A DNA stretch of 51,337 nucleotides from Lachnospiraceae bacterium (GTDB lineage Bacteria > Bacillota > Clostridia > Lachnospirales > Lachnospiraceae): positions 1 to 51,337 of the forward strand of contig JAFTZJ010000025.1 of NCBI GenBank assembly GCA_017461045.1. Direction: 5' to 3'. Position numbers and translations under genes: made by a program. The notes beneath the pieces were generated by a model that made no database searches, was not told the origin of the DNA, and worked only from the letters and a program-made list of their open reading frames with translations. Numbering within the stretch: position 1 is the stretch's first letter; each line of letters begins with the position of its first letter. Positions 36,286 through 45,973 of the stretch are shown here, piece by piece.

Positions 36286-36771
36286 TTGAATAATCAGGAA
36301 TTGAAAAAAGCAAAAGAATACGCATTGCGAAGTCTGACGAATCGGGAACAGACGGAATTCCAGATACGAACCAAGTTACAGCGGAAAGGATACGAGGAAG
36401 AAGTTATAGAAACGACGGTTGCTTTTTTGAAGGATTATAATTACATGAATGACCAGCGATTTACAGAGCAGTATATCGCTGGTCATTGTCAAAAAATGAA
36501 TCGCAGAGAACTTCAGCAACAATTATACGCCAAAGGAATTAAATCAAATGATACTTTGGATACATACCTGGAACTTTATGAATATAATGAAGAGGCAGTA
36601 TTAGAGAAGGCATTAGATAAGTATATCCGTAATAAAGATATTACAGAAGAATTGACTCAGAAAAAAGTAATTGCATACTTTATGCAAAAAGGATATTCTT
36701 ATGGTATAGTAAGGTCTGTGCTTCGGAAGAAAACAGACATAATTCATGAAGGAGGGGTTAATAATGAATGA
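36286..36771 (+). CDS. recX: RecA regulatory protein RecX
   Basis: RecX caps and disassembles RecA filaments. The 161-residue product has three-helix repeat features: ALRSLTNREQTEFQIRTKL, a DYNYMNDQRF segment and an HCQK-RREL stretch. The start codon is TTG at the first base after the recA stop, with GAGGAAG 6 bases before it, so translation is coupled to recA. The end overlaps the next gene by 8 bases (ATGAATGA). Confidence 0.9.
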   Translation: MNNQELKKAKEYALRSLTNREQTEFQIRTKLQRKGYEEEVIETTVAFLKDYNYMNDQRFTEQYIAGHCQKMNRRELQQQLYAKGIKSNDTLDTYLELYEYNEEAVLEKALDKYIRNKDITEELTQKKVIAYFMQKGYSYGIVRSVLRKKTDIIHEGGVNNE

Positions 36772-37513
36772 TAATTTCGACAGAGTAGCTTATAAAGAAC
36801 AAGCGAAAACGGTATTGCGTCATAGCTATTGGATGCCATTTTTGGTTTGTCTTCTGGCGTCTGTATTTGGAGTGTTTGGCGGCGGCGGTGGCAGTTCGCC
36901 GGGAAGCTCCGGTTCCGGAGATTCTGATTCCGGTGCCAATATATCAACAGAAGGATGGCTTCTTATCATTGGAATTGTTGTGGCAGTACTGATTTTTTCA
37001 TTTTGTATTACTACAGCAGTGTACTGTTTTGTAACATATCCGGTTACAGTAGGCATGTATCGGTACTTTATGAAGCATAGAAATATGAATCAAACATCTA
37101 GATTTAGTGACTTGTTTAGTGTATTCCGTAAAAACCAGTACATGAAGGTTGTAAAAGTTATGTTTCAGTACTATATAAGGCTTTTCCTTTGGTCCTTGTT
37201 GTTTATTATACCTGGATTAATTAAATCCTATGAATATTACTTTGTGCCTTATATTCTGGCTGAGAATCCGGATATTGGTATGGAACGGGCTTTTGAAATC
37301 AGCAAGAGTATGTCTGATGGACACAAATGGCATATTTTTGTGGTTGGTTTGTCCTTTTTGGGCTGGACAATGCTTGGTGCATTGTGTTGCTTTGTAGGTG
37401 TATATTTCGTATATCCGTATATGCAGGCAACTTATGCAGAAATGTATGCAGAACGAAGAAATTATGCACTTCTAAACGGAATGGCGACAGAACAGGAATT
37501 GTGTGGATTTTAG
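36764..37513 (+). CDS. DUF975-family membrane protein
   Basis: A 249-residue integral membrane protein of the DUF975 family, function unknown. Membrane segments lie near residues 23-37, 63-95, 135-158 and 190-222. The first loop is a Gly/Ser-rich stretch (GGGGG, SSPGSSGSGDS) predicted to be disordered. Conserved-looking parts are VGMYRYFM and the helix ENPDIGMERAFEISKSMS (DUF975 hallmark). The start at 36764, after GGAGGGG, is preferred to a longer in-frame ATG at 36746. Confidence 0.85.
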   Translation: MNDNFDRVAYKEQAKTVLRHSYWMPFLVCLLASVFGVFGGGGGSSPGSSGSGDSDSGANISTEGWLLIIGIVVAVLIFSFCITTAVYCFVTYPVTVGMYRYFMKHRNMNQTSRFSDLFSVFRKNQYMKVVKVMFQYYIRLFLWSLLFIIPGLIKSYEYYFVPYILAENPDIGMERAFEISKSMSDGHKWHIFVVGLSFLGWTMLGALCCFVGVYFVYPYMQATYAEMYAERRNYALLNGMATEQELCGF

Positions 37514-37569
37514 TAGCGGAATCGAATTCGTCAAATAGTCAGAAAAGTAATTCTGAATGGGAATGGTAC

Positions 37570-37598
37570 TTGACATAATGCACAAATGAGTATAAAAT
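37570..37598 (+). promoter_or_regulatory. Sigma-A promoter of rny
   Basis: Consensus TTGACA at 37570-37575 and TAAAAT at 37593-37598 are 17 bases apart. The leader to the GTG start is only about 40 bases and is filled by two small hairpins. Confidence 0.8.
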
Positions 37599-37605
37599 TG
37601 TTATG

Positions 37606-37645
37606 TTGTATTCGTACAATGAAAATTAAATAAGGAGGTGCTCCT
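37606..37645 (+). promoter_or_regulatory. Structured rny leader with masked ribosome binding site
   Basis: A first hairpin, TTGTA/TACAA, has a TTCG tetraloop (37606-37619). A second, AGGAG/CTCCT around GTG (37633-37645), pairs the Shine-Dalgarno itself and ends at the base before the GTG start codon. Confidence 0.6.
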
Positions 37646-39196
37646 GTGGAACCGATTCATTATATAATTTGTGCTGTTATAGTATTGGTTGTTGCAGTTA
37701 TTACTTGGTTTGTTGCAATTGCATATCGCAAGAATGTTGCAGAAAGTAAGACTGGTAAGGCTGAAGATAAAGCTCGTGAGATTATTGATGAAGCATTAAA
37801 GACCGCTGAAGCTAAGAAACGTGAAGCGCTGCTTGATGCAAAAGATGAGAATCTTCGTATCAAGAATGAATTCGATAAAGAAATGAGAGAGCGTAGAAAC
37901 GAAGTACAGCGAATGGAGAAACGTGTTCTTTCGAAGGAAGAAAATCTGGATCGTAAAGCAGAACAGATGGAAAAGAAAGAATCCTCTTTGGCAGCTAAGG
38001 AAGCTTCTTTAGATAAGCAGAAAGCCAAGGTAGAAGAACTCCAGGCGAAGAGACTACAGGAACTAGAGAGAATCTCTGGATTAACCTCTGAACAAGCAAA
38101 AGATTACTTATTAAAGACTGTTGAAGATGAAGTAAAACATGAAACCGCAGTGATGATCAAGGAAATGGAGATCAGAGCGAAGGAAGAAGCCGGTAAGAAG
38201 GCGAAGGAGTATGTGGTAAATGCAATACAGAAATGTGCTGCTGACCACGTGGCTGAGACGACAATTTCATTGGTTCAGTTACCGAACGATGAGATGAAGG
38301 GTCGTATCATTGGTCGTGAGGGACGTAATATTCGTACTCTTGAGACGATGACAGGTGTCGATTTGATTATTGATGATACTCCTGAAGCAGTTATCTTATC
38401 AAGCTTTGACCCAATCAGACGTGAAGTTGCAAGAATTGCACTTGAGAAATTAATTGTAGATGGACGAATTCATCCAGCTAGAATTGAAGAAATGGTTGAA
38501 AAAGCGCAGAAGGAAGTTGAAACCATGATGCGTGAAGAAGGTGAAGCTGCTACATTAGAAGTAGGAGTGCATGGAATTCATCCGGAATTAGTTCGTTTAC
38601 TTGGTAAGATGAAATTCCGTACCAGTTATGGACAGAATGCATTGAAGCATTCCATTGAAGTTGCACAGTTATGTGGATTATTAGCCGGTGAAATCGGCGT
38701 AGATGTCCGTATGGCAAAGCGTGCAGGTCTTCTTCATGATATTGGTAAGTCTGTGGATCATGAGATGGAAGGTTCTCATATTTCTATTGGTGTAGATTTG
38801 TGCCGGAAATATAAAGAATCCTCAATTGTTATTAATGCCGTTGAATCACATCATGGTGATGTAGAACCGGAATCGCTGATTGCATGTATCGTGCAAGCGG
38901 CAGATACAATTTCGGCTGCAAGACCTGGTGCAAGACGGGAAACATTAGAAACATACACAACAAGATTAACCCAGTTAGAAACAATTGCAAATGGTTTCAG
39001 TGGCGTTGATAAGTCTTTTGCTATTCAGGCAGGTAGAGAGATTCGTGTTATCGTAGTTCCAGAGCAGGTCGGCGATGCAGATATGGTTATTTTAGCCCGC
39101 GATATTGCTAAGCAAATCGAAAGCGAGTTAGAGTATCCTGGTCAGATTAAGGTTAGCTTAATCCGAGAATCACGTGCAACCGATATTGCTAAGTAG
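37646..39196 (+). CDS. rny: Ribonuclease Y
   Basis: RNase Y is the membrane-bound endoribonuclease that starts mRNA decay in many Bacillota. The 516-residue protein has an N-terminal transmembrane helix (about 5-25), a long charged coiled coil (about 35-200), a KH domain ([16 protein letters not shown] near 215) and an HD domain with His364-Asp365 in LLHDIGKS. The length is typical. The start is GTG after AAGGAGGTG, and the ribosome site lies in a small hairpin. A strong promoter lies upstream, so it is expressed apart from the recA unit. Confidence 0.97.
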   Translation: MEPIHYIICAVIVLVVAVITWFVAIAYRKNVAESKTGKAEDKAREIIDEALKTAEAKKREALLDAKDENLRIKNEFDKEMRERRNEVQRMEKRVLSKEENLDRKAEQMEKKESSLAAKEASLDKQKAKVEELQAKRLQELERISGLTSEQAKDYLLKTVEDEVKHETAVMIKEMEIRAKEEAGKKAKEYVVNAIQKCAADHVAETTISLVQLPNDEMKGRIIGREGRNIRTLETMTGVDLIIDDTPEAVILSSFDPIRREVARIALEKLIVDGRIHPARIEEMVEKAQKEVETMMREEGEAATLEVGVHGIHPELVRLLGKMKFRTSYGQNALKHSIEVAQLCGLLAGEIGVDVRMAKRAGLLHDIGKSVDHEMEGSHISIGVDLCRKYKESSIVINAVESHHGDVEPESLIACIVQAADTISAARPGARRETLETYTTRLTQLETIANGFSGVDKSFAIQAGREIRVIVVPEQVGDADMVILARDIAKQIESELEYPGQIKVSLIRESRATDIAK

Positions 39197-39238
39197 TATA
39201 CATGCATTGAATCATTGAAGCATGAAACTGAAATTATT

Positions 39239-39275
39239 CCGTCATGACGTTTTATAATGTCATGGCGGTTTTTTT
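39239..39275 (+). terminator. Intrinsic terminator after rny
   Basis: A 10-bp stem (39239-39248 with 39259-39268, one G-U pair) is followed by a run of seven T. A weaker CATGC/GCATG repeat lies just upstream (39201-39224). Confidence 0.88.
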
Positions 39276-39287
39276 CTGCATAAATAC

Positions 39288-39316
39288 TTGCAAAAACTCA
39301 TTGATTATATTACTAT
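39288..39316 (+). promoter_or_regulatory. Sigma-A promoter of the aminotransferase
   Basis: TTGCAA at 39288-39293 and TACTAT at 39311-39316 are 17 bases apart. Confidence 0.6.
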
Positions 39317-39374
39317 AAGAAAGATTGAAATGTGAAGCAAAGTGAAAGAAATAAGACTAAGGATGGTGGAATAA

Positions 39375-40577
39375 ATGGCATTAACATTATCAAACAAGGC
39401 AAAAGCTGTAAAACCTTCTTCAACATTGGCGATTACAGCAAAAGCAAAAGAGTTAAAAGCAAAGGGCATCGACGTAGTAGGATTTGGAGCCGGTGAACCG
39501 GACTTTAATACTCCGGATAATATTAATACCGCTGCTATTCAAGCAATTAAGGATGGTTTTACCAAGTATACACCGGCTTCCGGTATTGTTGAATTAAAAG
39601 AAGCAATCAGCAATAAGTTTAGAACCTTTAATCATTTGGATTATGCACCGGAACAGATTGTAATCAGTAATGGTGGAAAGCATTCATTGGTCAATGTATT
39701 TTCAGCTATTTTGAATCCGGGAGATGAAGTTTTGATTCCGGCACCATATTGGTTAAGTTATCCGGAAATGGTAAAGATTCAGGATGGCGTGCCGGTAACG
39801 GTTAATACAAAGAAAGAAAATGGATATAAGGTAACCGTAGAAGAATTGGAAGCAGCCTTTACTGATAAGACAAAGGCATTGGTATTGAATTCACCATGTA
39901 ACCCAACCGGTATGTTATATACAAAGGAAGAATTAGAAGCAATCGCAGCCTTTATTGTTGAAAAGGATATTTTTGTGGTTGCTGATGAAATGTATGAATA
40001 TTTGACCTATGACGGAGCGGAACATATCAGTATTGGTAGCTTAAATGATGACATTTTCGCGCATACCATTACAGTTAGTGGTGTATCGAAGAGCTATGCC
40101 ATGACAGGTTGGAGAATTGGTTATACCGGTTCTTCCTTGGAAATTGCAAAGCTTATGAGTAGTGTACAGAGCCATTGTGCATCGAATCCAAATTCCATTG
40201 CACAGAAGGCAACCGTAGAAGCAATTAACGGACCACAGGATACCATTCGTTATATGAATGAGCGTTTTGATGAACGTCGCAAGTACATGGTAGAGCGTGT
40301 TATGAAGATGCCGTACATTTCATGCGTAGAGCCAAAGGGAGCGTTCTATGTGTTTGTCGATGCTTCTCAGGCGACTGCAATGAAATACAAAGGAGAAGTA
40401 ATTGGTACTTCTGCAAAATTAGCAGATATCATGATTAATGATTTCAATGTTGCATTAATTCCTTGTGAAGATTTCGGTATTGAGAATCATATTCGTCTGT
40501 CTTATGCGATTTCATTGGAAAGCATCCAGAAGGGCTTAGATCGTTTGGAAGCATTCCTGAATACTTTGGAAGCATAA
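39375..40577 (+). CDS. Class I pyridoxal-phosphate aminotransferase, aspartate aminotransferase-like
   Basis: A fold-type I aminotransferase of 400 residues, probably converting aspartate and 2-oxoglutarate to oxaloacetate and glutamate. The PLP lysine is Lys239 in SGVSKSYAMTGWRIGY; other landmarks are GAGEPDFNTP, NSPCNPTG and VADEMYEYL, and the Arg in HIRLSYA binds the substrate carboxylate. The sequence is of the bacterial AspC/Ib subgroup. Whether it also serves as a histidinol-phosphate or aromatic aminotransferase cannot be told. The ribosome site is weak (GGATGG). Confidence 0.9.
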   Translation: MALTLSNKAKAVKPSSTLAITAKAKELKAKGIDVVGFGAGEPDFNTPDNINTAAIQAIKDGFTKYTPASGIVELKEAISNKFRTFNHLDYAPEQIVISNGGKHSLVNVFSAILNPGDEVLIPAPYWLSYPEMVKIQDGVPVTVNTKKENGYKVTVEELEAAFTDKTKALVLNSPCNPTGMLYTKEELEAIAAFIVEKDIFVVADEMYEYLTYDGAEHISIGSLNDDIFAHTITVSGVSKSYAMTGWRIGYTGSSLEIAKLMSSVQSHCASNPNSIAQKATVEAINGPQDTIRYMNERFDERRKYMVERVMKMPYISCVEPKGAFYVFVDASQATAMKYKGEVIGTSAKLADIMINDFNVALIPCEDFGIENHIRLSYAISLESIQKGLDRLEAFLNTLEA

Positions 40578-40639
40578 ATTGACAAAATAGATTCTAAACA
40601 GTAACACAGAGTATGGTATTTGCGTAGGAATAAAGGGAT

Positions 40640-41179
40640 ATGGCTGGTTATAAAAAATTAGGGGAATCACTGGTATACAAAAGCAAATTGGTGGAGTTAT
40701 ACGAGGACCACTTGCTACTTCCTAACGGAGAAGAAGTTGTCTATGACTTAATGAAGCATGCAGGCGGTGCTGCAGTGTTACCAATTGATGAAGACGGAAA
40801 GTTAGTCCTGATTAAGCAATACCGAAATGCTTTGGATAAAGAAGTGTTTGAGATTCCGGCAGGCTTGCGGGAACCGGAAGATGTGACCGGCGAACTATGT
40901 GCCAGAAGAGAATTGGAAGAGGAAACCGGTTATCGGGCTGAGAAATTGGAATTCATTGCTCAGGCCTATGGAGTCATTGGATTCAGCAATGAAAAGACAG
41001 AAATTTTTCTGGCAAGGAATCTAACAGCCTGTGAACGAAAGTTAGATCCGGAAGAATTTATTGAAGTTCATCACATACCATTAGAGGAAGCAATTCAGAT
41101 GATTGCAAACAAAGTAATTGTGGATGCAAAAACCATTATTGCAATTCTTTATGTGCAGGCAAATCAAATTGAGAAGTAG
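40640..41179 (+). CDS. nudF: ADP-ribose pyrophosphatase (Nudix)
   Basis: A Nudix hydrolase splitting ADP-ribose to AMP and ribose 5-phosphate. The 179-residue protein has EIPAGLREPEDVTGE then the metal-binding RELEEETGY core of the Nudix box. Compared with the usual spacing there is one extra residue between the leading Gly and the REL core, in the non-catalytic part. The order nudF-spoIIM-xerD is the same as in Bacillus, which supports the assignment. Confidence 0.9.
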   Translation: MAGYKKLGESLVYKSKLVELYEDHLLLPNGEEVVYDLMKHAGGAAVLPIDEDGKLVLIKQYRNALDKEVFEIPAGLREPEDVTGELCARRELEEETGYRAEKLEFIAQAYGVIGFSNEKTEIFLARNLTACERKLDPEEFIEVHHIPLEEAIQMIANKVIVDAKTIIAILYVQANQIEK

Positions 41180-41237
41180 TTTATTTGTTGAAATGGAATC
41201 AAACGAATAAACGTAAAACTTCCAGCATATATAGTAT

Positions 41238-41265
41238 AAAGTCGGACATGACTCCGACTTTTTCT
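41238..41265 (+). terminator. Intrinsic terminator after nudF
   Basis: An 8-bp stem AAGTCGGA/TCCGACTT around a six-base loop is followed by a T-run and C. Confidence 0.85.
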
Positions 41266-41319
41266 ATTTTATAAAAGTTTGGCTTACATGATATGGCTTA
41301 ATTTGTCTGGAGGATGTGT

Positions 41320-41862
41320 ATGAAGAAGTTAAAATTGTCATGGGTAATCCTTATTGGTTTTATAGGAATCATTTTGGGTACATTGTTTGCAAACGGAATG
41401 GAACGCATTGCCCCGGAAAGTTTAACTGTTTTTGCATTAGACCAGTATACGATTACAGAACAAATGTTAGAACATAAAAGGAACTTTATTTGGTACATCA
41501 TCCGCCAACGAGGAATTCAGGGGGTTTTAGCAACTATCGTTATGGCTCTATGTAATCCTATGGTTCTGTTGTTTTTATTTGTATTCTTATTTGGATTTGC
41601 TTGGGGAATGTTTTTGTCCTTGGAAACCATGCGCTTAGGAATTCAAGGTTTGTTCTTTGCAATGAGTTGTTTTTTGCCCCAAGGCTTGTTTTATGCGATA
41701 GGGTTTCTGCTGTTTTTGATATGCAAATTAGAAGTGCAGGAAACAGGAGAAGTTGGAATGCGTCGATTATACATTTTTTTATTGCCATTGGTTCTGTTTC
41801 TGGTAGGAATTGTCATGGAAATTTGGGTGTCTCCGGCATTGATTTGCAGTTTATTGCCATGA
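41320..41862 (+). CDS. spoIIM: SpoIIM-like sporulation membrane protein
   Basis: A 180-residue integral membrane protein with five predicted segments (about 9-26, 62-75, 78-96, 107-131 and 147-172) and the extracytoplasmic stretch after the first helix. SpoIIM is a subunit of the SpoIIDMP complex that degrades septal peptidoglycan during engulfment in the mother cell. Position between nudF and xerD as in Bacillus supports the call; sequence identity is hard to judge for so hydrophobic a protein. The start at 41320 is preferred: GGAGG is 6 bases before it, while the upstream in-frame ATG at 41314 directly abuts that site. Confidence 0.8.
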   Translation: MKKLKLSWVILIGFIGIILGTLFANGMERIAPESLTVFALDQYTITEQMLEHKRNFIWYIIRQRGIQGVLATIVMALCNPMVLLFLFVFLFGFAWGMFLSLETMRLGIQGLFFAMSCFLPQGLFYAIGFLLFLICKLEVQETGEVGMRRLYIFLLPLVLFLVGIVMEIWVSPALICSLLP

Positions 41863-41908
41863 TTTAAAAAAAATGGATAATAAAATGTAGAAAATATGCA
41901 AAAATTGT

Positions 41909-41937
41909 TTGATTTTACTAGGATTTCTAATTATAAT
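41909..41937 (+). promoter_or_regulatory. Sigma-A promoter of xerD
   Basis: TTGATT at 41909-41914 and TATAAT at 41932-41937 are 17 bases apart, about 35 bases before the xerD start. Confidence 0.7.
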
Positions 41938-41973
41938 AGATTTTACATCGACTTTTTTGAAAGGGTATGTTGA

Positions 41974-42864
41974 ATGAGGGTAGAGATTGAACGCTTTGAG
42001 AACTATTTAAGCACAATCAAACGGGCAAGCAAGAATACAGTTGCAGCTTATATTAGGGACTTAGTAAAACTGGAAAATTTCATGAAAGAGCAAGGCAAGA
42101 CATCCATCGATGAAGTTTCAGCAACGAATTTAACAACCTACGTGCTGTACTTAGAACGACAAGGCTTGTCAACCGCAACTATATCCAGAAGTATAGCTTC
42201 TATTCGGGCATTTTTTATCTATATGCTTCGTCAGGGAAGAATTGCACAGGATCCTTCGGAACAATTAAAGCCACCGAAGGTTGAGAAACGTGTGCCGGAG
42301 ACCTTAACCGTGGAAGAGGTAAATCTGCTATTGGAACAGCCTTCCGGAAACACGGCCAAAGAATTGCGGGATAAAGCAATGCTGGAATTATTATATGCCA
42401 CCGGAATCCGAGTTTCTGAACTGATTTCTCTGAAGGTACAGGATGTGAACCTGAAAATGAGTTATATCTGTTGCAGAGACGGAGAAAAGGAACGGATTAT
42501 TCCATTTGAAAAAGCAGCCGGCATGGCCCTCATGAATTATTTGGAAACAGCACGCCATACAATGTGTAGAGATACGGATTATCTGTTTACCAATTGCCAA
42601 GGTGCAGTAATGACCCGCCAGGGCTTTTGGAAAATAATTAAGCACTATGCTACTATGGCGGGAATTAATAAAGACATTACACCGCATATGATTCGGCATT
42701 CATTTGCTACGCATTTGGTGAATAATGGGGCAGATTTGAAAGCAGTACAGGAGATGTTGGGACATTCCGACATATCCACAACACAGATATACATGAAGAA
42801 GAATGCAGTACGTTTGAAAGAAGTGTACGAGCAGGCACATCCAAGAGCCAGAAGTGGAAGATAA
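41974..42864 (+). CDS. xerD: Site-specific tyrosine recombinase XerD
   Basis: XerD with XerC resolves chromosome dimers at dif. The 296-residue protein has the N-terminal SAM-like core-binding domain (about 1-85) and the full catalytic set: Arg146 (ATGIRVSEL), Lys172, His238 and Arg241 (HMIRHSF), His264 (LGHSDIST) and Tyr273. Length and gene context (nudF, spoIIM) match chromosomal XerD rather than an integron or phage integrase. AAAGGG precedes the ATG. Confidence 0.95.
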   Translation: MRVEIERFENYLSTIKRASKNTVAAYIRDLVKLENFMKEQGKTSIDEVSATNLTTYVLYLERQGLSTATISRSIASIRAFFIYMLRQGRIAQDPSEQLKPPKVEKRVPETLTVEEVNLLLEQPSGNTAKELRDKAMLELLYATGIRVSELISLKVQDVNLKMSYICCRDGEKERIIPFEKAAGMALMNYLETARHTMCRDTDYLFTNCQGAVMTRQGFWKIIKHYATMAGINKDITPHMIRHSFATHLVNNGADLKAVQEMLGHSDISTTQIYMKKNAVRLKEVYEQAHPRARSGR

Positions 42865-42887
42865 TGAAAGAATAAAGGAATACTTAT

Positions 42888-44126
42888 ATGATTGAAATCC
42901 GACAATTATCCAATGGGATAAGAACGGTGATAGAAAAAGTGCCCAATGTGCGTTCCGTTGCATTGGGCATTTATGTTGAAACCGGTTCTGCCTATGAAAA
43001 TGAAAAAAATAATGGAATTGCACATATAATTGAACATATGATGTTCAAAGGCACCAGTCATCGTACTGCCCGGGATATTGCAATGGCGACGGCACTTCTG
43101 GGTGATGATATGAATGCCTATACCGCCAAGGAAATGACCTGCTATTACGCCAGAGTCTTAGATGAACATTTACCGAATATAGCGGAAATTCTGGGAGATA
43201 TGCTGACAAATTCTGTTTTTGATGAACAGGATTTGGAAAAAGAAAAAGGAATCATTCTGGATGAAATCGATATGTATGAAGATTCTCCGGAGGATATGGT
43301 TCAGGAGCAATTACAGAAACTGGTTTGGCAGGAACATCCGCTGGGATATATTATTTCCGGTTCGGAAGAAAATGTAAAACGAATTACTAGAGAAGAAGTT
43401 GTAGCATTTTGGCGAGAACATTATGTAGCAGAGCGCATGGTGATTTCTGTGGCAGGAAATGTGGAAGTAGAAGCTGTATGTGAATTATTAGAACGATGCT
43501 TTGGCATGATTCCGAAAGGTAAACCGAAGATTCTGTTGCCGGAGCCGACCTACCACCCGGCAAAAAAGTGGTTTCATAAGGAAACCGAGCAAGTGCATAT
43601 GTGTATTGGTTATCCGGGTATTTCTCATATGGATAAGCAAAGCTATACATTGTCGGTTCTGAATAATATTCTGGGTGGAAGCTCCAGCTCCAGATTGTTC
43701 CAGAAGATACGGGAAGAAGCAGGATTATGCTATAGTCTGTATTCCTATGGTAGCTCGTATCATCGCACCGGAACCTTTCAGATTTATTGCGGAATGAGTG
43801 AGGAAAATCTGGAACGGGTACAGGAAGGTGTGTGTGGAATTCTGACTGATTTGCAGCAACACGGACCAACCGTGGAGGAGGTCAATCAGACACTGTCGCA
43901 GATTCGTTCTGAGCTGTTGCTGTCTATGGAGAACACCCATAATCGCATGAATAATAATGCTAGACATTTGATTTATATGGGACGTATTGTAACCGTTGAT
44001 GAGACGTTAGAAGAGATTCAAAAAGTCACCATTGAAGATATGATGCAGTATTTAGAAACCTATTGCAAACCGGATTTGCAGAGTATTACCTTAATCGGCA
44101 ATCCGGGAGAGAATGAATTTATGTAA
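42888..44126 (+). CDS. M16-family zinc peptidase
   Basis: A 412-residue processing-peptidase-like protein with the inverted zinc motif HIIEH (His46, Glu49, His50) and the downstream EKGIILDEIDMYED. The C-terminal half carries the second M16 domain with CYSLYSYGSSY and the RSELLLSMENT region. It resembles the MPP-type or YmxG (MlpA) peptidases of Bacillota. The natural substrate is not known. The ABC operon starts 17 bases downstream. Confidence 0.9.
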   Translation: MIEIRQLSNGIRTVIEKVPNVRSVALGIYVETGSAYENEKNNGIAHIIEHMMFKGTSHRTARDIAMATALLGDDMNAYTAKEMTCYYARVLDEHLPNIAEILGDMLTNSVFDEQDLEKEKGIILDEIDMYEDSPEDMVQEQLQKLVWQEHPLGYIISGSEENVKRITREEVVAFWREHYVAERMVISVAGNVEVEAVCELLERCFGMIPKGKPKILLPEPTYHPAKKWFHKETEQVHMCIGYPGISHMDKQSYTLSVLNNILGGSSSSRLFQKIREEAGLCYSLYSYGSSYHRTGTFQIYCGMSEENLERVQEGVCGILTDLQQHGPTVEEVNQTLSQIRSELLLSMENTHNRMNNNARHLIYMGRIVTVDETLEEIQKVTIEDMMQYLETYCKPDLQSITLIGNPGENEFM

Positions 44127-44143
44127 ATAAGGAGGAATATCGT

Positions 44144-45088
44144 ATGTTGCTTGTGGAAAATTTAGTCAAGCATTATGGTAATCAAGAAGCCCTTAAAGGA
44201 ATTAACTTCCAACTGGAAGAAGGACAAATTGTTGGTTTACTGGGTCCGAACGGTGCCGGGAAATCAACAACTATGAATATTATTACGGGATATTTGGGTG
44301 CCACATCCGGCAATGTTAAGATTCAAGGAATGGATTTGCTGGAACAGCCAAAGCAGGTAAAAAAGCTAATCGGATATCTTCCGGAGCAGCCACCTTTATA
44401 TGAGAAAATGACAGTGCGTGAGTATTTGGAATTCGTTGGGGAATTAAAGGGATTAAAGCCTCGTGAGGCTAAGCAGGAAGTAGCAGAAATTATGAACAAG
44501 ACAAATCTGCATGAGCGGGAGAATATGTTGATTTGCCATTTGTCAAAGGGATATAAACAACGAGTAGGACTTGCTCAAGCATTAATCGGAAATCCTCCGT
44601 TGTTGATTTTGGATGAGCCAATGGTTGGCTTGGACCCAAACCAGATTATTGAGATGCGGGAATTGATTCGTTCTCTGGCAGGAACACATACCATTATGAT
44701 TAGTTCCCATATTTTATCTGAAATCGAAACCATTTGTGACCATATCATTATTATGGATAATGGGCAGGTGGTAGCCGTAAATGAAACCAAGCAGTTAGAG
44801 CGGGAGCATGCCAATCCAAAACAGCTGCGAGTGATTGTGAAAGGAAATAAGCAGAAGATACACAAGATTCTCCGGGAATCATCGTTAATCAAACGTTATT
44901 CGTATATAGGCGAAACAGAAGAAGGCGTCTATGAGTTCCAAGTGATTTCCGCGCAGGATGCAGATATTCGAGATGATGTATTCTTACTGTTTTCTCAGAA
45001 TCAAATGATTGTTTATAGTGTAAATGTGGAACAGATGTCTTTGGAAGATGTATTTATAAAAGTTACCGGTAAGGAGGGGGAAGAATGA
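44144..45088 (+). CDS. ABC transporter ATP-binding protein, Gld-type
   Basis: A 314-residue ATPase with Walker A GPNGAGKSTT, signature LSKGYKQRVGLAQAL (Lys in place of the usual Gly) and Walker B LLILDEPMVGLDP. The C-terminal 90 residues follow the nucleotide-binding domain, as in drug/ion-type exporters. It is the energy subunit of the three-gene unit 44144-47497. The stop overlaps the permease start in ATGA. The substrate is unknown. Confidence 0.92.
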   Translation: MLLVENLVKHYGNQEALKGINFQLEEGQIVGLLGPNGAGKSTTMNIITGYLGATSGNVKIQGMDLLEQPKQVKKLIGYLPEQPPLYEKMTVREYLEFVGELKGLKPREAKQEVAEIMNKTNLHERENMLICHLSKGYKQRVGLAQALIGNPPLLILDEPMVGLDPNQIIEMRELIRSLAGTHTIMISSHILSEIETICDHIIIMDNGQVVAVNETKQLEREHANPKQLRVIVKGNKQKIHKILRESSLIKRYSYIGETEEGVYEFQVISAQDADIRDDVFLLFSQNQMIVYSVNVEQMSLEDVFIKVTGKEGEE

Positions 45089-45960
45089 TTGCAATATTAA
45101 AACGAGAATTAAAAGCATATTTCACCTCCATGCAGGCGTATATCTATTTGGCGTTATTTGTATGCGTGACCGGCGTGTTCTTTTCGTTGATTTGTATTAA
45201 CTATGGATATAATGATTTTGCGGCAAATGTACTGAGTAATTTCTATTACATGATATTTATTTATGCCATTGCCATACCGATTCTGACGATGCGTATGTTT
45301 GCGGAAGAAAAGAAGCAAAAGACAGAAACTTTATTGCTGACAGCACCGGTTTCCCCATGGGAAATTGTTCTTGGCAAATTTCTGGCCTGTTTTGCAATTT
45401 TTTTAATCGGTTTGTTAATTGTAAGTGTATTCCCGGTGATTATTGCGGTAAACGGTAATTTGCCAATTGCCAATACCATTAGCGGTTATGTAGGTATTAT
45501 ATTATTTTCCGGTTGCATGATTGCTGTGGGTACATTGATTTCCGGCCTGACAGAGGAGCCGGTCATTGCCGTAATTGTAAGTGCTGTCTTCGGACTATTT
45601 ACATTGTTTATTAATGTAATAGTGGCAATTCTTCCGAATGGTGTAATTGCTACCTTTGTGTTTTTTGGAATTGTGATTCTCGGAATCGCAGTATTATTTT
45701 ACTTGGATACCAAGAAATTGTGGATTTCTGCTGTTGTAGTAATTGCAGGAGCAGTCGTTACAGTAGGATTGTATTTCTGGAAAACGAATTGGTTTCAGTA
45801 TGGCTTAACCAATTCTCTGAACTGGTTATCCATTGAAAAGAGATTTGAGGAATTCATTAACGGAGCCATTAATTTGTCTTCGGTAGTATACCTGTTATCA
45901 GTAACTGCAATCTGCCTGTTTGTGACAACAAGAGTCATCGCAAGCAGAAGATGGCGATAA
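45085..45960 (+). CDS. ABC-2-type permease, Gld-type
   Basis: A 291-residue integral membrane protein with about six membrane segments and the early RMFAEEKKQKTETLLLTAPVS stretch seen in GldF-like permeases. It overlaps the ATPase gene by 4 bases and is followed by the GldG-like gene, so the three products probably form one complex. Confidence 0.88.
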   Translation: MIAILKRELKAYFTSMQAYIYLALFVCVTGVFFSLICINYGYNDFAANVLSNFYYMIFIYAIAIPILTMRMFAEEKKQKTETLLLTAPVSPWEIVLGKFLACFAIFLIGLLIVSVFPVIIAVNGNLPIANTISGYVGIILFSGCMIAVGTLISGLTEEPVIAVIVSAVFGLFTLFINVIVAILPNGVIATFVFFGIVILGIAVLFYLDTKKLWISAVVVIAGAVVTVGLYFWKTNWFQYGLTNSLNWLSIEKRFEEFINGAINLSSVVYLLSVTAICLFVTTRVIASRRWR

Positions 45961-45973
45961 GGAGGTGGCAGAT

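Noticed and set aside
41205-41265. Sigma-E-like promoter for the SpoIIM-like gene (GAATAAA, 14 bases, CATATATA)
   Set aside because: The -10 has two mismatches and the start would fall at the beginning of a terminator hairpin that could still form.
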